From the NCBI RefSeq assembly GCF_004348825.1, contig NZ_SMJU01000024.1, forward strand, positions 1-39,810: DNA of 39,810 nt, given 5' to 3'. Source of the DNA: Arundinibacter roseus. Lineage in GTDB: Bacteria > Bacteroidota > Bacteroidia > Cytophagales > Spirosomataceae. The notes under the pieces were generated by a model. It worked only from the letters and a program-made list of their open reading frames with translations. It was not told the origin of the DNA and made no database searches. Below, piece after piece: positions 24,601-32,110 of the stretch. The position numbers and the translations under genes were made by a program. The first letter of the stretch is position 1, and each line of letters opens with the position of its first letter.

Positions 24601-24648
24601 TATCCTCAGGCAAAATCATTCCTGGGTGGCGTTCAAATAACCTTTTGA
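21607..24648 (+). CDS. SusC/RagA-type TonB-dependent outer-membrane transporter
   Basis: A 1013-residue outer-membrane receptor. It has a signal peptide (residues 1-30, ending L-T-A-Q) and a carboxypeptidase-regulatory-like domain (about 33-105, with G-K-V-I-D-D-R-G-E-A-I-P-G-V). A TonB-box-like segment E-E-V-V-V-V-G-Y-G lies at 111-119 and a plug domain at about 122-235 with V-R-I-R-G-T-N-S-I and L-Y-V-V-D-G-I. A 22-strand barrel runs to the C-terminal Q-I-T-F. It imports oligosaccharides with its SusD lipoprotein partner encoded 30 bp downstream. There is no extra N-terminal STN domain, so anti-sigma signalling is unlikely. It is the first gene of the carbohydrate locus. Confidence 0.96.
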   Translation: MKNESMHKTLPVLKRGLLILGLLFPYLLTAQDRAITGKVIDDRGEAIPGVSITVKGSQRGTITDVSGNYSVQASPASTLVFSFLGYISQERAVNNQSTINVTLATDTKALEEVVVVGYGTQRRIETTGSIASVKSEELTLLPVTNVAQGLQARISGVQINQNSGAPGGNISVRIRGTNSINGNAEPLYVVDGIQISNGGGINDVSPLSTINPNDIESVEVLKDASASAIYGARAANGVVLITTKRGKSGATRVSIDSYYGIQKVAKTLDVLNAAEFAQLENEVFRNNAYPNPSSLGEGVNWQNLIFQEAPIQSHQLSINGGNDKTQLALSANFFDQDGIIINSNFQRYSYRLNVDHKINNRLKIGTSILGSYNLSGGVDAGSTSVGDAGVVTQSVLGAAIGAPPTLQPYREDGSIFPFGEQGNGQYREVINPLNFTEILRDRAIKRTLINLFGEYEFLPGLTYRASFNADIQNRLDDSYSPLSIINRADINDNSGSGSKSNSNFLGLLHESILSYSRKFGDDHSLRFTGVFASQVENSNNNFISATGFPNDATRNEALQLALNRTVSSSRSKQRLDSYMGRFNYGFKDKYFLDLTARIDGSSKFGANHKYGFFPAVSGAWRVIEESFMQNVRWMSDLKLRASYGITGNAGGISPYQSLATVGSGGGYNLNHTYQTAIRPSGIANPDLRWEKSTQTNIGLDIGLLNNRLSFIMDYYQKRTDDLLYVKTLPLSSGYGSITGNYASLENKGFEFATNATILNGPFRWTVSGNITFNRNKLLDLDGGTTQERFVTNATLLSVGQPLGVFKTYVFDGINQTGESIIPGYDGRVGGHKVKDLNNDGAINAQDQIITGDPNPDFIFGFSTNLTYKNFDFTAFLSGSQGNDIYNIARLSFENPLGQRNLFKGVVDRWSPTNPSNQYVSPFVAGRLPITDYAIEDGSFIRLKNISLGYTLPAIKGINRIRVYISGNNLLTLTNYTGFDPEVNTYAGSNTTVGVDNLVYPQAKSFLGGVQITF

Positions 24649-24677
24649 TCTGATTCATTTAATAGCTGAAAAAATAT

Positions 24678-26174
24678 ATGATTATGAAATTCAAGTCCTT
24701 ATACAAACTCGTACCGATGGTGCTCCTGGGCGTCGGCCTCACCTCCTGCGAGCTGGAAGAAACGGTGTATTCTTCGATTTTTACCGATAATTTTTACAAA
24801 ACCGCCTCTGATGCCGAAAAAGGCCTGATTGGTGTTTACGATGCGATGGGCGGATTGTATGGCGGTCCGGCTGGTACACTCGTGCCCGATTTTAGTGCCG
24901 ATCAGGTATACCCACGGGCCGTAGTAGGCCGCAATACCCTGACGCTCTTTACCGTAGAGCCAACCTACACCACGCAGCGCAGCGCCGGACGAACCAACGA
25001 ATCTCCGCAGCAAATCTGGATCTCGTGTTATAGCGGCATCGAAAAAGCCAACTGGATGATTGCCAAAGTACCCGACGCTACAATGGACCAAACCCGGAAA
25101 AAACAAATCATCGGGGAAGCGTATTTTTTGCGGGCGTTTTATCACTGGATGCTGACGAAAAATTTTGGTGAAATTCCGGTAAAAATCCAGCCAAGTACGT
25201 CTGAACTGGAAGCATATGTAGGTAAAAGTCCGATTGCAGAAGTGTACCAGCAAATTTACAGCGACCTGGATCAGGCTGCGGCAGCCGGGTTGCCATCCTT
25301 TCCTTCGATAGAAGCCGGACGCCCTTCCAACGAAGCCGTTCAGGCGTTGTATGCCAAAGTCGCCTTGTACAACGAAGATTGGGCAAAGGCCCTGGAAAAA
25401 GCCGAAGTAGTGATCAATTCCGGGAAGTATTCGCTCATGCCCAATGTGCAGGATGTGTTTGATTATCAGAAAGAAGATGCCGCCCGTATCGAAAATATCT
25501 GGGCCTACGAAGCCGATCCGATTTCACCGGGCACGAGCCATCAGTTGGTGGGATTGACGGGTCCCTCGGGCAGCGGAGGGGTAGAGTACGCCCGCACGTC
25601 TTTTGGGTCGATGTTTGCCTACATGAGTTTTTTCAATTCGTTTGATCCGGCCGACGAGCGTCGGCAATTGCTGGATACCACCTACCGCAACCGCGCCGGG
25701 GCGATGGTGCCGCAGCGTAACATCACACCTATCACGCCCGAGGGGGTCTTGATTCGTAAATACCGCGATCCGATTTCTACCACGGGTCTTATTCCCAATA
25801 TTCCCATTTTGCGCTTGGCCGATATGTACCTGATTGCAGCCGAAGCTGAGGCACGTTTGAACGGCGGAACCGCCAAAGCCTACGGCTACATCAACACCAT
25901 CCGCAACCGCGCCGACTTGCCTGATTTAACAAGTGGACTTGGCAAAGATGCGTTTATTGATGCCGTGATTCAGGAACGTTCGTGGGAGTTTTTTGCCGAA
26001 GGCGACCGATGGTACGACCTGACCCGTACGGGTAAGTTTCTCACGGTGATTCCGCAGGCTACCAATTCGGTGTACCCTTCGCGGCCGGTGACGCCAAAGA
26101 ATAAGTTTTTCCCAATTCCGCAGGATGAGGTAAACGCTAATCCTGAATTGACACAAAATCCTGATTGGCAGTAA
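24678..26174 (+). CDS. SusD/RagB-type surface glycan-binding lipoprotein
   Basis: A 498-residue SusD-family lipoprotein. The signal peptide ends in the lipobox L-T-S-C. The N-terminal SusD-like domain with tetratricopeptide-type helices (Q-I-I-G-E-A-Y-F-L-R-A-F-Y-H) is followed by the RagB/SusD C-terminal part (L-A-D-M-Y-L-I-A-A-E-A-E-A-R-L). The latter includes the conserved R-N-R-A-D and the E-R-S-W-E-F-F-A-E-G-D-R-W-Y segment. It caps the SusC barrel on the cell surface and captures glycan. A second in-frame ATG at 24684 is an equally good start. It lies 30 bp behind susC in the same operon. Confidence 0.96.
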   Translation: MIMKFKSLYKLVPMVLLGVGLTSCELEETVYSSIFTDNFYKTASDAEKGLIGVYDAMGGLYGGPAGTLVPDFSADQVYPRAVVGRNTLTLFTVEPTYTTQRSAGRTNESPQQIWISCYSGIEKANWMIAKVPDATMDQTRKKQIIGEAYFLRAFYHWMLTKNFGEIPVKIQPSTSELEAYVGKSPIAEVYQQIYSDLDQAAAAGLPSFPSIEAGRPSNEAVQALYAKVALYNEDWAKALEKAEVVINSGKYSLMPNVQDVFDYQKEDAARIENIWAYEADPISPGTSHQLVGLTGPSGSGGVEYARTSFGSMFAYMSFFNSFDPADERRQLLDTTYRNRAGAMVPQRNITPITPEGVLIRKYRDPISTTGLIPNIPILRLADMYLIAAEAEARLNGGTAKAYGYINTIRNRADLPDLTSGLGKDAFIDAVIQERSWEFFAEGDRWYDLTRTGKFLTVIPQATNSVYPSRPVTPKNKFFPIPQDEVNANPELTQNPDWQ

Positions 26175-26185
26175 CTTTGAAGACG

Positions 26186-26224
26186 CCCGGCAGAGGTTTG
26201 TTTGAAGGCAAATTTTCTGCCGGG
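26186..26224 (+). terminator. Hairpin after susD (partial terminator or attenuator)
   Basis: Arms CCCGGCAGA (26186-26194) and TCTGCCGGG (26216-26224) pair perfectly, followed by a weak TTTGATTT. Such hairpins after susCD commonly lower expression of downstream genes. It is not strong enough to prove a full stop. Confidence 0.55.
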
Positions 26225-26321
26225 TTTGATTTGAAAAAGGGGTAACGATAAGAGTTAATGGACTTTTGATCTGGTGATAAATGAATATTTTTTTAACATT
26301 TCACAATATTTCATAACATTT

Positions 26322-26371
26322 CACAGGGCTGCACCCTGTGCTAGTGGATTACGCCCTTTTAGGGCTGGGGG
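26322..26371 (-). repeat. 45-bp-class dispersed repeat, copy in inverted orientation
   Basis: Read on the minus strand this matches the copies at 6008-6050 and 27486-27533: AGCCCT, AAAGGGC, an AATCCAC-AGC core, CAGGGTG and AGCCCTG. Within it CACAGGG/CCCTGTG and GCCC/GGGC form two hairpins. It sits between susD and the FMN-motif protein gene. Confidence 0.75.
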
Positions 26372-26425
26372 ACTTTTATTTTTTATTTGATTGCCTGTCT
26401 TAAATTTTATTAGTGGAATAAATTA

Positions 26426-27463
26426 ATGATTAAACTCGCTGGTGTTGGATTTGTACTTTGGGTATGCCTTTCTTTAATTTCTGAACCAGCTATTCCGGTC
26501 AGAAAAGAAAAGGCATTTGATGCATATATTCAGGATTCAATACCGATTGAGGTTGAGCTGTATTTTACCTCTAATCATCAACCCGACTATTATAAAAGTC
26601 ACGTCAAAACTCCTGTTTGTAAAGATAGCCTTTGCTATCTGGTAGAAATAGATTTGATTTGGGATTTGCTCGGAAATTTCAAAAATTATGAAGTGCCTGC
26701 CGATAAACCTTTGACAAAATTTGATCATGAAGAATTTGAAGAAAATGATCATAAAAAATTAAAAAGTATTTTGGCTGATAAAACCTCTTTGCTACGCGAT
26801 TATGAAATGAAAACATTGGTAGACGAAGACGTGCGCCGTGCTTCGGGAGTCGTAGACGCCACTACGGGCGCCACAAGCGCGACTATTAAAGATGCCGTAG
26901 TGGGAGGAGCGCTGTATACGACACATACGTTGTGGCATATCGTGAATGGAGAAGTGGCCAAGAAAATACTGACGCACACCGAAGCCCGCTTTACAGATTC
27001 ACTTTTGGTTTCGATGTTACAATCGTCTGATTATCAGTACCAGTACTATGCCTTAAACAAAGTACCGGAGTCAAAGCGCATGGCGTATATACCTCAGTTT
27101 GTTCGGTTGGTGGCAAGCGGCGATGCCTACGTGCCTTTTTTTGCGATTGAAAAAATTCCTGCCGAAGCCTGGAAACAACCCGTCACTCAACTGCAACTCG
27201 CTGAACTATTGGGTAGAGTATCTTTTGAAATGCAGAATGAATTGCTGAATAAATTCAAAGAAATGGAATTATTTACTGAAACAATTTCGAAACTTATCCA
27301 AAATCATTCCAAACTGACGGATAAGCAATTGATAAAGTTATTAACAATTTTAAAAGATAATAAAACTAAAATTTCTGAAAATTCAAAACAAGTTTTGGAG
27401 AATTTATTGAAAAATAAAAATCAACAGGTCGTAAACTTAACCTCAGATATTTTAAAAAATTAG
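26426..27463 (+). CDS. Secreted protein with predicted covalent-FMN (ApbE flavinylation) motif
   Basis: A 345-residue protein with an N-terminal signal peptide or anchor (residues 1-20). Residues 144-150 read D-A-T-T-G-A-T, followed by S-A-T. This matches the [DN]xx[ST]GA[ST] signature at which ApbE attaches FMN to the last threonine (T150 here) in NqrC, RnfG and other extracytoplasmic carriers. The rest is not a normal FMN-binding domain. Upstream lies a beta-like region with C65 and C70; downstream a helical C-terminal half (about 195-345) looks like HEAT-type repeats. I infer a periplasmic flavoprotein working with the FAD oxidoreductases encoded next to it. The gene is more AT-rich than its neighbours and lies between inverted copies of a short repeat. 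Confidence 0.6.
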   Translation: MIKLAGVGFVLWVCLSLISEPAIPVRKEKAFDAYIQDSIPIEVELYFTSNHQPDYYKSHVKTPVCKDSLCYLVEIDLIWDLLGNFKNYEVPADKPLTKFDHEEFEENDHKKLKSILADKTSLLRDYEMKTLVDEDVRRASGVVDATTGATSATIKDAVVGGALYTTHTLWHIVNGEVAKKILTHTEARFTDSLLVSMLQSSDYQYQYYALNKVPESKRMAYIPQFVRLVASGDAYVPFFAIEKIPAEAWKQPVTQLQLAELLGRVSFEMQNELLNKFKEMELFTETISKLIQNHSKLTDKQLIKLLTILKDNKTKISENSKQVLENLLKNKNQQVVNLTSDILKN

Positions 27464-27485
27464 ATTTAAAAAAAAATAAAAAAAA

Positions 27486-27533
27486 CCAGCCCTGAAAGGG
27501 CAAAATCCACCAGCCCAGGGTGAAGCCCTGGGG
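27486..27533 (+). repeat. 45-bp-class dispersed repeat, direct copy
   Basis: Contains GCCCTGAAAGGGC, then an AATCCAC-CAGC core, then CAGGGTGAAGCCCTG, matching 6008-6050 closely and 26322-26371 in reverse. It is followed at about 27530-27552 by nearly three tandem units of GGGGAATT. It lies between the FMN-motif gene and the first FAD oxidoreductase gene. Confidence 0.8.
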
Positions 27534-27590
27534 AATTGGGGAATTGGGGAACATGAATACAAAATTTACCAACAAAATGATAGAAGGATT

Positions 27591-29492
27591 ATGGAAGCAA
27601 AAAGGAGAGATTTCATAAAAGCCATGGGGGCATCCGGGGCATTTTTAACCAGCCCCCTTACCCTGTTTGGCAAAAGCCCGGAAGAACAGGCTAAGGAAAT
27701 TAACAAAGACGTCTACCAAACCAAGCAATACACTACCGACGTACTCATTGCCGGAGGCGGCATGGCGGGCGTTTGCGCAGCGCTTTCGGCGGCTCGCAAC
27801 GGTGCAAAAGTGATATTGATTCAGGATCGGTCGCGGCTGGGCGGAAATGCAAGCAGCGAAATCAGAATGCACGTATTGGGAGCAACGGCTCTGCGGCAGG
27901 TGTGGCGTGAAACGGGAATACTGGAAGAGCTGTTCCTGACCGAAGCCGTTGACAATCAGCAGCGCTGCTACGAAATGTGGGATTTTGTGATGTATGACAA
28001 AGTGATTTCTGAAAAGAATATTACCCTTTTGCTGGATACCGTTTTGTACGAAACGGAAGTTGCCAACAACGAAATAAAACTCATTCGGGCGATTTGCTCA
28101 CAAACGGAAGAGATTTACGAAATCAAAGCGAAATATTACGCCGACTGCACCGGGGATGCTACGCTGGGTGCGCAGGCCGGGGCTGAATTCATGCGTGGCC
28201 GTGAGGCCAAATCGCTTTGGGGAGAATCGCTGGCGGTAGACGTAGCCGACAACAAATCCATGGGCAACAGCCTGTTGTTTATGTCGAGCAAACACGACCG
28301 CCCAATGCCATACACGCCACCGGCCTGGGCCAAAAAATTTACGGCCAAAGACTTCGTACATCGCAAAATCAACACCTTCGAGTTTGGCTATTGGTGGCTG
28401 GAACTGGGCGGAATGGTGGATATTATTCAGGATGGACAAAAGATCCGGCACGAACTGCTGACCATTTTGTTTGGCGTGTGGGACTATATCAAAAACTCCG
28501 GCAACCATCCCGAATCCGAAAATTGGGCGCTGTCGTGGGTGGGCATGATTCCGGGCAAGCGTGAAAGCCGCCGGCTGGTAGGTGACTACATCATGAAGCA
28601 GGAGGATATTCAGTCGGCCAAGCTCTTCCCGGACCGCGTTTCGTACGGCGGGTGGCCCCTCGACGACCACCCACCCGAAGGCATGAGCAGCACCGACATG
28701 GTACCCTATGTTTCCATTCCGCTCAAAGCGCCGTACTCCATTCCCTTCCGGTCGCTGTATAGCAAAAACATCAAAAATCTGCTGATGGCCGGGCGTAACG
28801 TGAGCGTATCGCACGTGGCGCTGTCGTCTACGCGCGTGATGGCCACCTGTGCGATGATGGGTCAGGCCATCGGAACCGGCATGGCTTACTGCCTGGCGCA
28901 GGGCATCAAACCAACGGTGCTGGGCAATCAGCAAAACCACATGAGCCGGTTTCAGCAAATCTTACTCCGTCAGGATCAGGGAATGCTGGGCGTAAAAAAT
29001 AAGGACGATAAAGATCTGGCGCGGCAGGCGACAGTCAAAGCTTCTTCCGAAACCAAAGACGGCGCTGCGGTTCAGGTGCTGGACGGTTTCAACCGCAACG
29101 TAATGGATGGCAAAACGCACCAATGGCAGGCCGAAATGAAAGACGGTGAACCCTGGCTGGAAATTTCCTGGAACAAGCCCGTTAAGTTCAATACCATTCA
29201 GCTAACCTTTGATACCGGCCTGCATCGCCGTTTGTTGCTTACCTCGGACAACGGGGTCTATTTTAGTCAGGAAAGAGGGCCACAGCCCGAAACCATTGCG
29301 GCTTACACCATCATGGCTGGCACCAAACAACTTGTGCAGGTTGAAAACAACTACATGCGCCGGGCCGAGCATCGACTCTCTGAAACAGTGGAAGTACAAT
29401 CCATCCGAATCAGTGTGCAGAAGACCCATGGCGATGCACTTGCGCGGTTGTTTGAAGTACGTTGTTACCTGGATGATGTAAATATTTCCTGA
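27591..29492 (+). CDS. Tat-exported FAD-dependent oxidoreductase (FAD_oxidored family)
   Basis: A 633-residue flavoprotein. A twin-arginine signal (K-R5-R6-D-F-I-K, then a hydrophobic stretch) indicates folded export to the periplasm. The FAD-binding Rossmann site is G-G-G-M-A-G at residues 55-60, followed by I-L-I-Q-D-R and G-G-N-A-S-S-E. The central part contains W-D-Y-I-K-N-S-G-N, I-P-G-K-R-E-S-R-R, and the final FAD contact A-G-R-N-V-S-V-S-H-V-A. The last 130 residues form a beta-rich, carbohydrate-binding-like domain. Homologues occur in glycan loci, often labelled xanthan lyase without evidence. I infer oxidation or reduction of a sugar or glycoside. The second such gene in this locus (36066) is a clear paralogue. 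Confidence 0.85.
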   Translation: MEAKRRDFIKAMGASGAFLTSPLTLFGKSPEEQAKEINKDVYQTKQYTTDVLIAGGGMAGVCAALSAARNGAKVILIQDRSRLGGNASSEIRMHVLGATALRQVWRETGILEELFLTEAVDNQQRCYEMWDFVMYDKVISEKNITLLLDTVLYETEVANNEIKLIRAICSQTEEIYEIKAKYYADCTGDATLGAQAGAEFMRGREAKSLWGESLAVDVADNKSMGNSLLFMSSKHDRPMPYTPPAWAKKFTAKDFVHRKINTFEFGYWWLELGGMVDIIQDGQKIRHELLTILFGVWDYIKNSGNHPESENWALSWVGMIPGKRESRRLVGDYIMKQEDIQSAKLFPDRVSYGGWPLDDHPPEGMSSTDMVPYVSIPLKAPYSIPFRSLYSKNIKNLLMAGRNVSVSHVALSSTRVMATCAMMGQAIGTGMAYCLAQGIKPTVLGNQQNHMSRFQQILLRQDQGMLGVKNKDDKDLARQATVKASSETKDGAAVQVLDGFNRNVMDGKTHQWQAEMKDGEPWLEISWNKPVKFNTIQLTFDTGLHRRLLLTSDNGVYFSQERGPQPETIAAYTIMAGTKQLVQVENNYMRRAEHRLSETVEVQSIRISVQKTHGDALARLFEVRCYLDDVNIS

Positions 29493-29495
29493 AAA

Positions 29496-32021
29496 ATGAA
29501 TATGAACCGACGGATGGCTGGCAAAACGCTTTTACTAGTTGGAATACTGTTGATTCTTTTTCCAACCGCACAGGCGCAACAAACGCTGCGGCTGGAAAAT
29601 GCTCAGCTGCGGATTGTATGGCAGAAGACTGGTGAAGGATGGAAAATTCAACGGGCTGAGGTAAAAAAAGGCACGCGGTGGGACAAAAGTTTGACTCCCT
29701 CAGGTGAGTACACGCTGCTCTTTACCGAAGAAAAGCCTTCCACCGAAAGCGCCCAAACCTTTGAGAAAAGTACGGGTGGGAAATTTCCGGAAGATAACTA
29801 CCACTATCAGCAGGTTCAATGGAAGGAAAGTACCACGGCGGTGGCTCTGAACACGGCCGGAAAGGCCTACCATTTTTTTCCTGAAAATGGAAAACAAACG
29901 GGAGAAAACCGCCTGCAATTTACCCACGAAACCGACGTAGCCACGATTCAGACCGACTGGTCCTTTGACGAAACCTTCGGGACGGATATTCGGATAAATC
30001 AAACGATTATCCCAAAAAAGCAAGGCTATTTTTCATTGGCCACGCCCACTTTGGTTACGCTTTCAGAATCCAAAATGAGCTGGTCAGCGGTCCCAGGCTA
30101 TTTTCAGGGAAATTATTTTCAGGAAAATTTTGCCAAAGCGTACGCCTATGGTCATGGCATTCCACGCCTTCCGGTGGTGTACCGCGAGCGCTGCGCCACA
30201 ACCCTGGCACCCCTTATGAGCACAAAAAGTGGCGTGACGTTCTCGGTAATTCCCGACCCCGGACTTGCCCGGGACCCATGGGCGAAGGATAAAATTACGC
30301 AGACAGACTGGCACCTCGGCTTGTCGCACATGAACCGCCGGGGCGATCTTTCACCAACACTTTACTATCCGGTACTTGGCGAGGAAAAGTCGGCCCGGCA
30401 GGTTGGGGAGCGACTTTCGTACGGCTTTCGGTACAGCCTGATCGAAGGAGATTGGTTCAAAGCGTTGAACCATGCTGTATATGATGTGTATAAGTTTAAA
30501 GAAAGTCTGGCGCTGCGGCAAAGCAAACAGTCGCTTATGAATCGCATCGAGAAAATGCACGACTACCTGGTAGATCCCCAAACCTCTCTTTGGAATGTGG
30601 AAGAATTTGAAGGACGCAAAATCGGTGCGCAGTCGTATTTGGGTGGTGTGGTTGGTTCCAACAAAGACGCTATGAAAAACTCAGATTATGGCGCCATGTG
30701 GATGCTCGGAACTGCCACGAACGACGCCCGCCTGACGGAACAGGTTTTGCCTTATGCGCTGAATTTCAAGCTAGTCCAACAACAAACAACCCCTGGTTTT
30801 TTTGACGGCGCCGTGCGTGGTCAGTACTATCTGGCAAAGGCCAAAAAGTTTGTGGAAGAATGGGGCGAAGTAGTTGAGCCCATGGCAGTGACCTACTACA
30901 TTATGCTTGACGTAGGCAATATGTTGCTTTTTGATCCTGAAAATGAGGAGCTTAAACAACGCCTACGCCTGGGAGCCGAGCGCCTGATGCAGTGGCAAAA
31001 GCCCGATGGAAGCTGGGCCGTAGCCTACGATCATCACACCAAAGAAGAACTTTTTCAGGATATTGCCGACTACCGTCCGACGTTCTACGGACTGCTTGTA
31101 GCGTACCGTTTGCTGAAAGACGAGCGGTATCTGAAAGCTGCCCAAAAAGGTGCCGATTGGTTTGTAAAAAATGGCGTAAACCGGGGAAGTTTTCTGGGCG
31201 TTTGTGGCGATGCGCGCTACGCCCCCGACTTCGCCACCGGACAATCGGCGCAGGCGCTGCTGGATTTGTATGAACTTACCAATAAAAATTCTTACAGAGA
31301 GGCTGCGATTCTGGCTGCCAAATTATACACCACGTCCATTTACACGCACTCCATCCCAACCACCAAAACCAAGTACGTCAACGGTCGGCCTCGGCAGGAT
31401 TGGGAAATTGCGCAGTCGGGACTTAGCTTTGAACATGGCGGAATTTTTGGCTCAGCCACCCGGCACGGACCTATTCAGCTTGCGAGTCACGCTGGTCTGT
31501 TTCTGCGCATGAACCATCTGACTAACGAGCCGATTTTTGCCGATATGGCCCGCTCAGCTGCCATTGGCCGTGATGCCTTTGTCGACAGCACCACGAGCGT
31601 GGCTTCCTACTACTGGAACGCCATGAACCGGGGCGCGGGACCGTATCCGCATCATGCGTGGTGGCAAATCGGATGGATTACGGACTATCTGCTGGCGGAG
31701 GCGGAGTTGCGTTCCAACGGTACTGTTTCGTTTCCGCGTGGTTTTGTGACTCCCAAAGTTGGCCCGCACCAAACCTACGGCTTTGCTCCCGGGACCATTA
31801 ACGGAGTGAAAGCCAATTTGGTAATCAGCGAAGCCTGGGCAAAAGTCAACAACCCGTCGGTCGACTGCCTGTTGGCACGGGCTACCGACGGATCTAAACG
31901 ATTTGTGATTTTGCTGAATAATTATGCGCATTCGTCTGATTTTACGCTCAGTCTTGATTCCAAAACGCACCAAAAGAAATCGTTACCTGCTTTTGGAATG
32001 GAAGTGGTTCAGCTGGATTGA
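29496..32021 (+). CDS. Secreted six-hairpin (alpha/alpha) glycosidase-like protein
   Basis: An 841-residue protein starting 3 bp after the previous stop, so co-transcribed. A signal peptide (ending A-Q-A-Q, about residue 28) is followed by a beta-sandwich-like N-terminal part (about 30-320). A helical region (about 350-720) then carries repeated patterns such as M-Q-W-Q-K-P-D-G-S-W and Y-L-K-A-A-Q-K-G-A-D-W-F typical of alpha/alpha-toroid glycosidases and lyases. A small C-terminal beta domain closes the protein. I cannot assign a CAZy family or catalytic residues. The context suggests that it cleaves the glycan or glycoside in the periplasm. Similar proteins are sometimes labelled glycerophosphodiesterase, which I see no reason to adopt. 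Confidence 0.65.
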   Translation: MNMNRRMAGKTLLLVGILLILFPTAQAQQTLRLENAQLRIVWQKTGEGWKIQRAEVKKGTRWDKSLTPSGEYTLLFTEEKPSTESAQTFEKSTGGKFPEDNYHYQQVQWKESTTAVALNTAGKAYHFFPENGKQTGENRLQFTHETDVATIQTDWSFDETFGTDIRINQTIIPKKQGYFSLATPTLVTLSESKMSWSAVPGYFQGNYFQENFAKAYAYGHGIPRLPVVYRERCATTLAPLMSTKSGVTFSVIPDPGLARDPWAKDKITQTDWHLGLSHMNRRGDLSPTLYYPVLGEEKSARQVGERLSYGFRYSLIEGDWFKALNHAVYDVYKFKESLALRQSKQSLMNRIEKMHDYLVDPQTSLWNVEEFEGRKIGAQSYLGGVVGSNKDAMKNSDYGAMWMLGTATNDARLTEQVLPYALNFKLVQQQTTPGFFDGAVRGQYYLAKAKKFVEEWGEVVEPMAVTYYIMLDVGNMLLFDPENEELKQRLRLGAERLMQWQKPDGSWAVAYDHHTKEELFQDIADYRPTFYGLLVAYRLLKDERYLKAAQKGADWFVKNGVNRGSFLGVCGDARYAPDFATGQSAQALLDLYELTNKNSYREAAILAAKLYTTSIYTHSIPTTKTKYVNGRPRQDWEIAQSGLSFEHGGIFGSATRHGPIQLASHAGLFLRMNHLTNEPIFADMARSAAIGRDAFVDSTTSVASYYWNAMNRGAGPYPHHAWWQIGWITDYLLAEAELRSNGTVSFPRGFVTPKVGPHQTYGFAPGTINGVKANLVISEAWAKVNNPSVDCLLARATDGSKRFVILLNNYAHSSDFTLSLDSKTHQKKSLPAFGMEVVQLD

Positions 32022-32110
32022 GAATAGAATTATTTTTTTTTACAAAAAAAACTGATAATCAACTAGTTGTTTTTAATTATTAAAATAAAATTCCCTGATA
32101 GCACCCGCTC

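Noticed and set aside
28098-28958. 286-codon minus-strand open frame inside the Tat FAD oxidoreductase gene
   Set aside because: Histidine- and arginine-rich antisense shadow of a clear flavoprotein gene.
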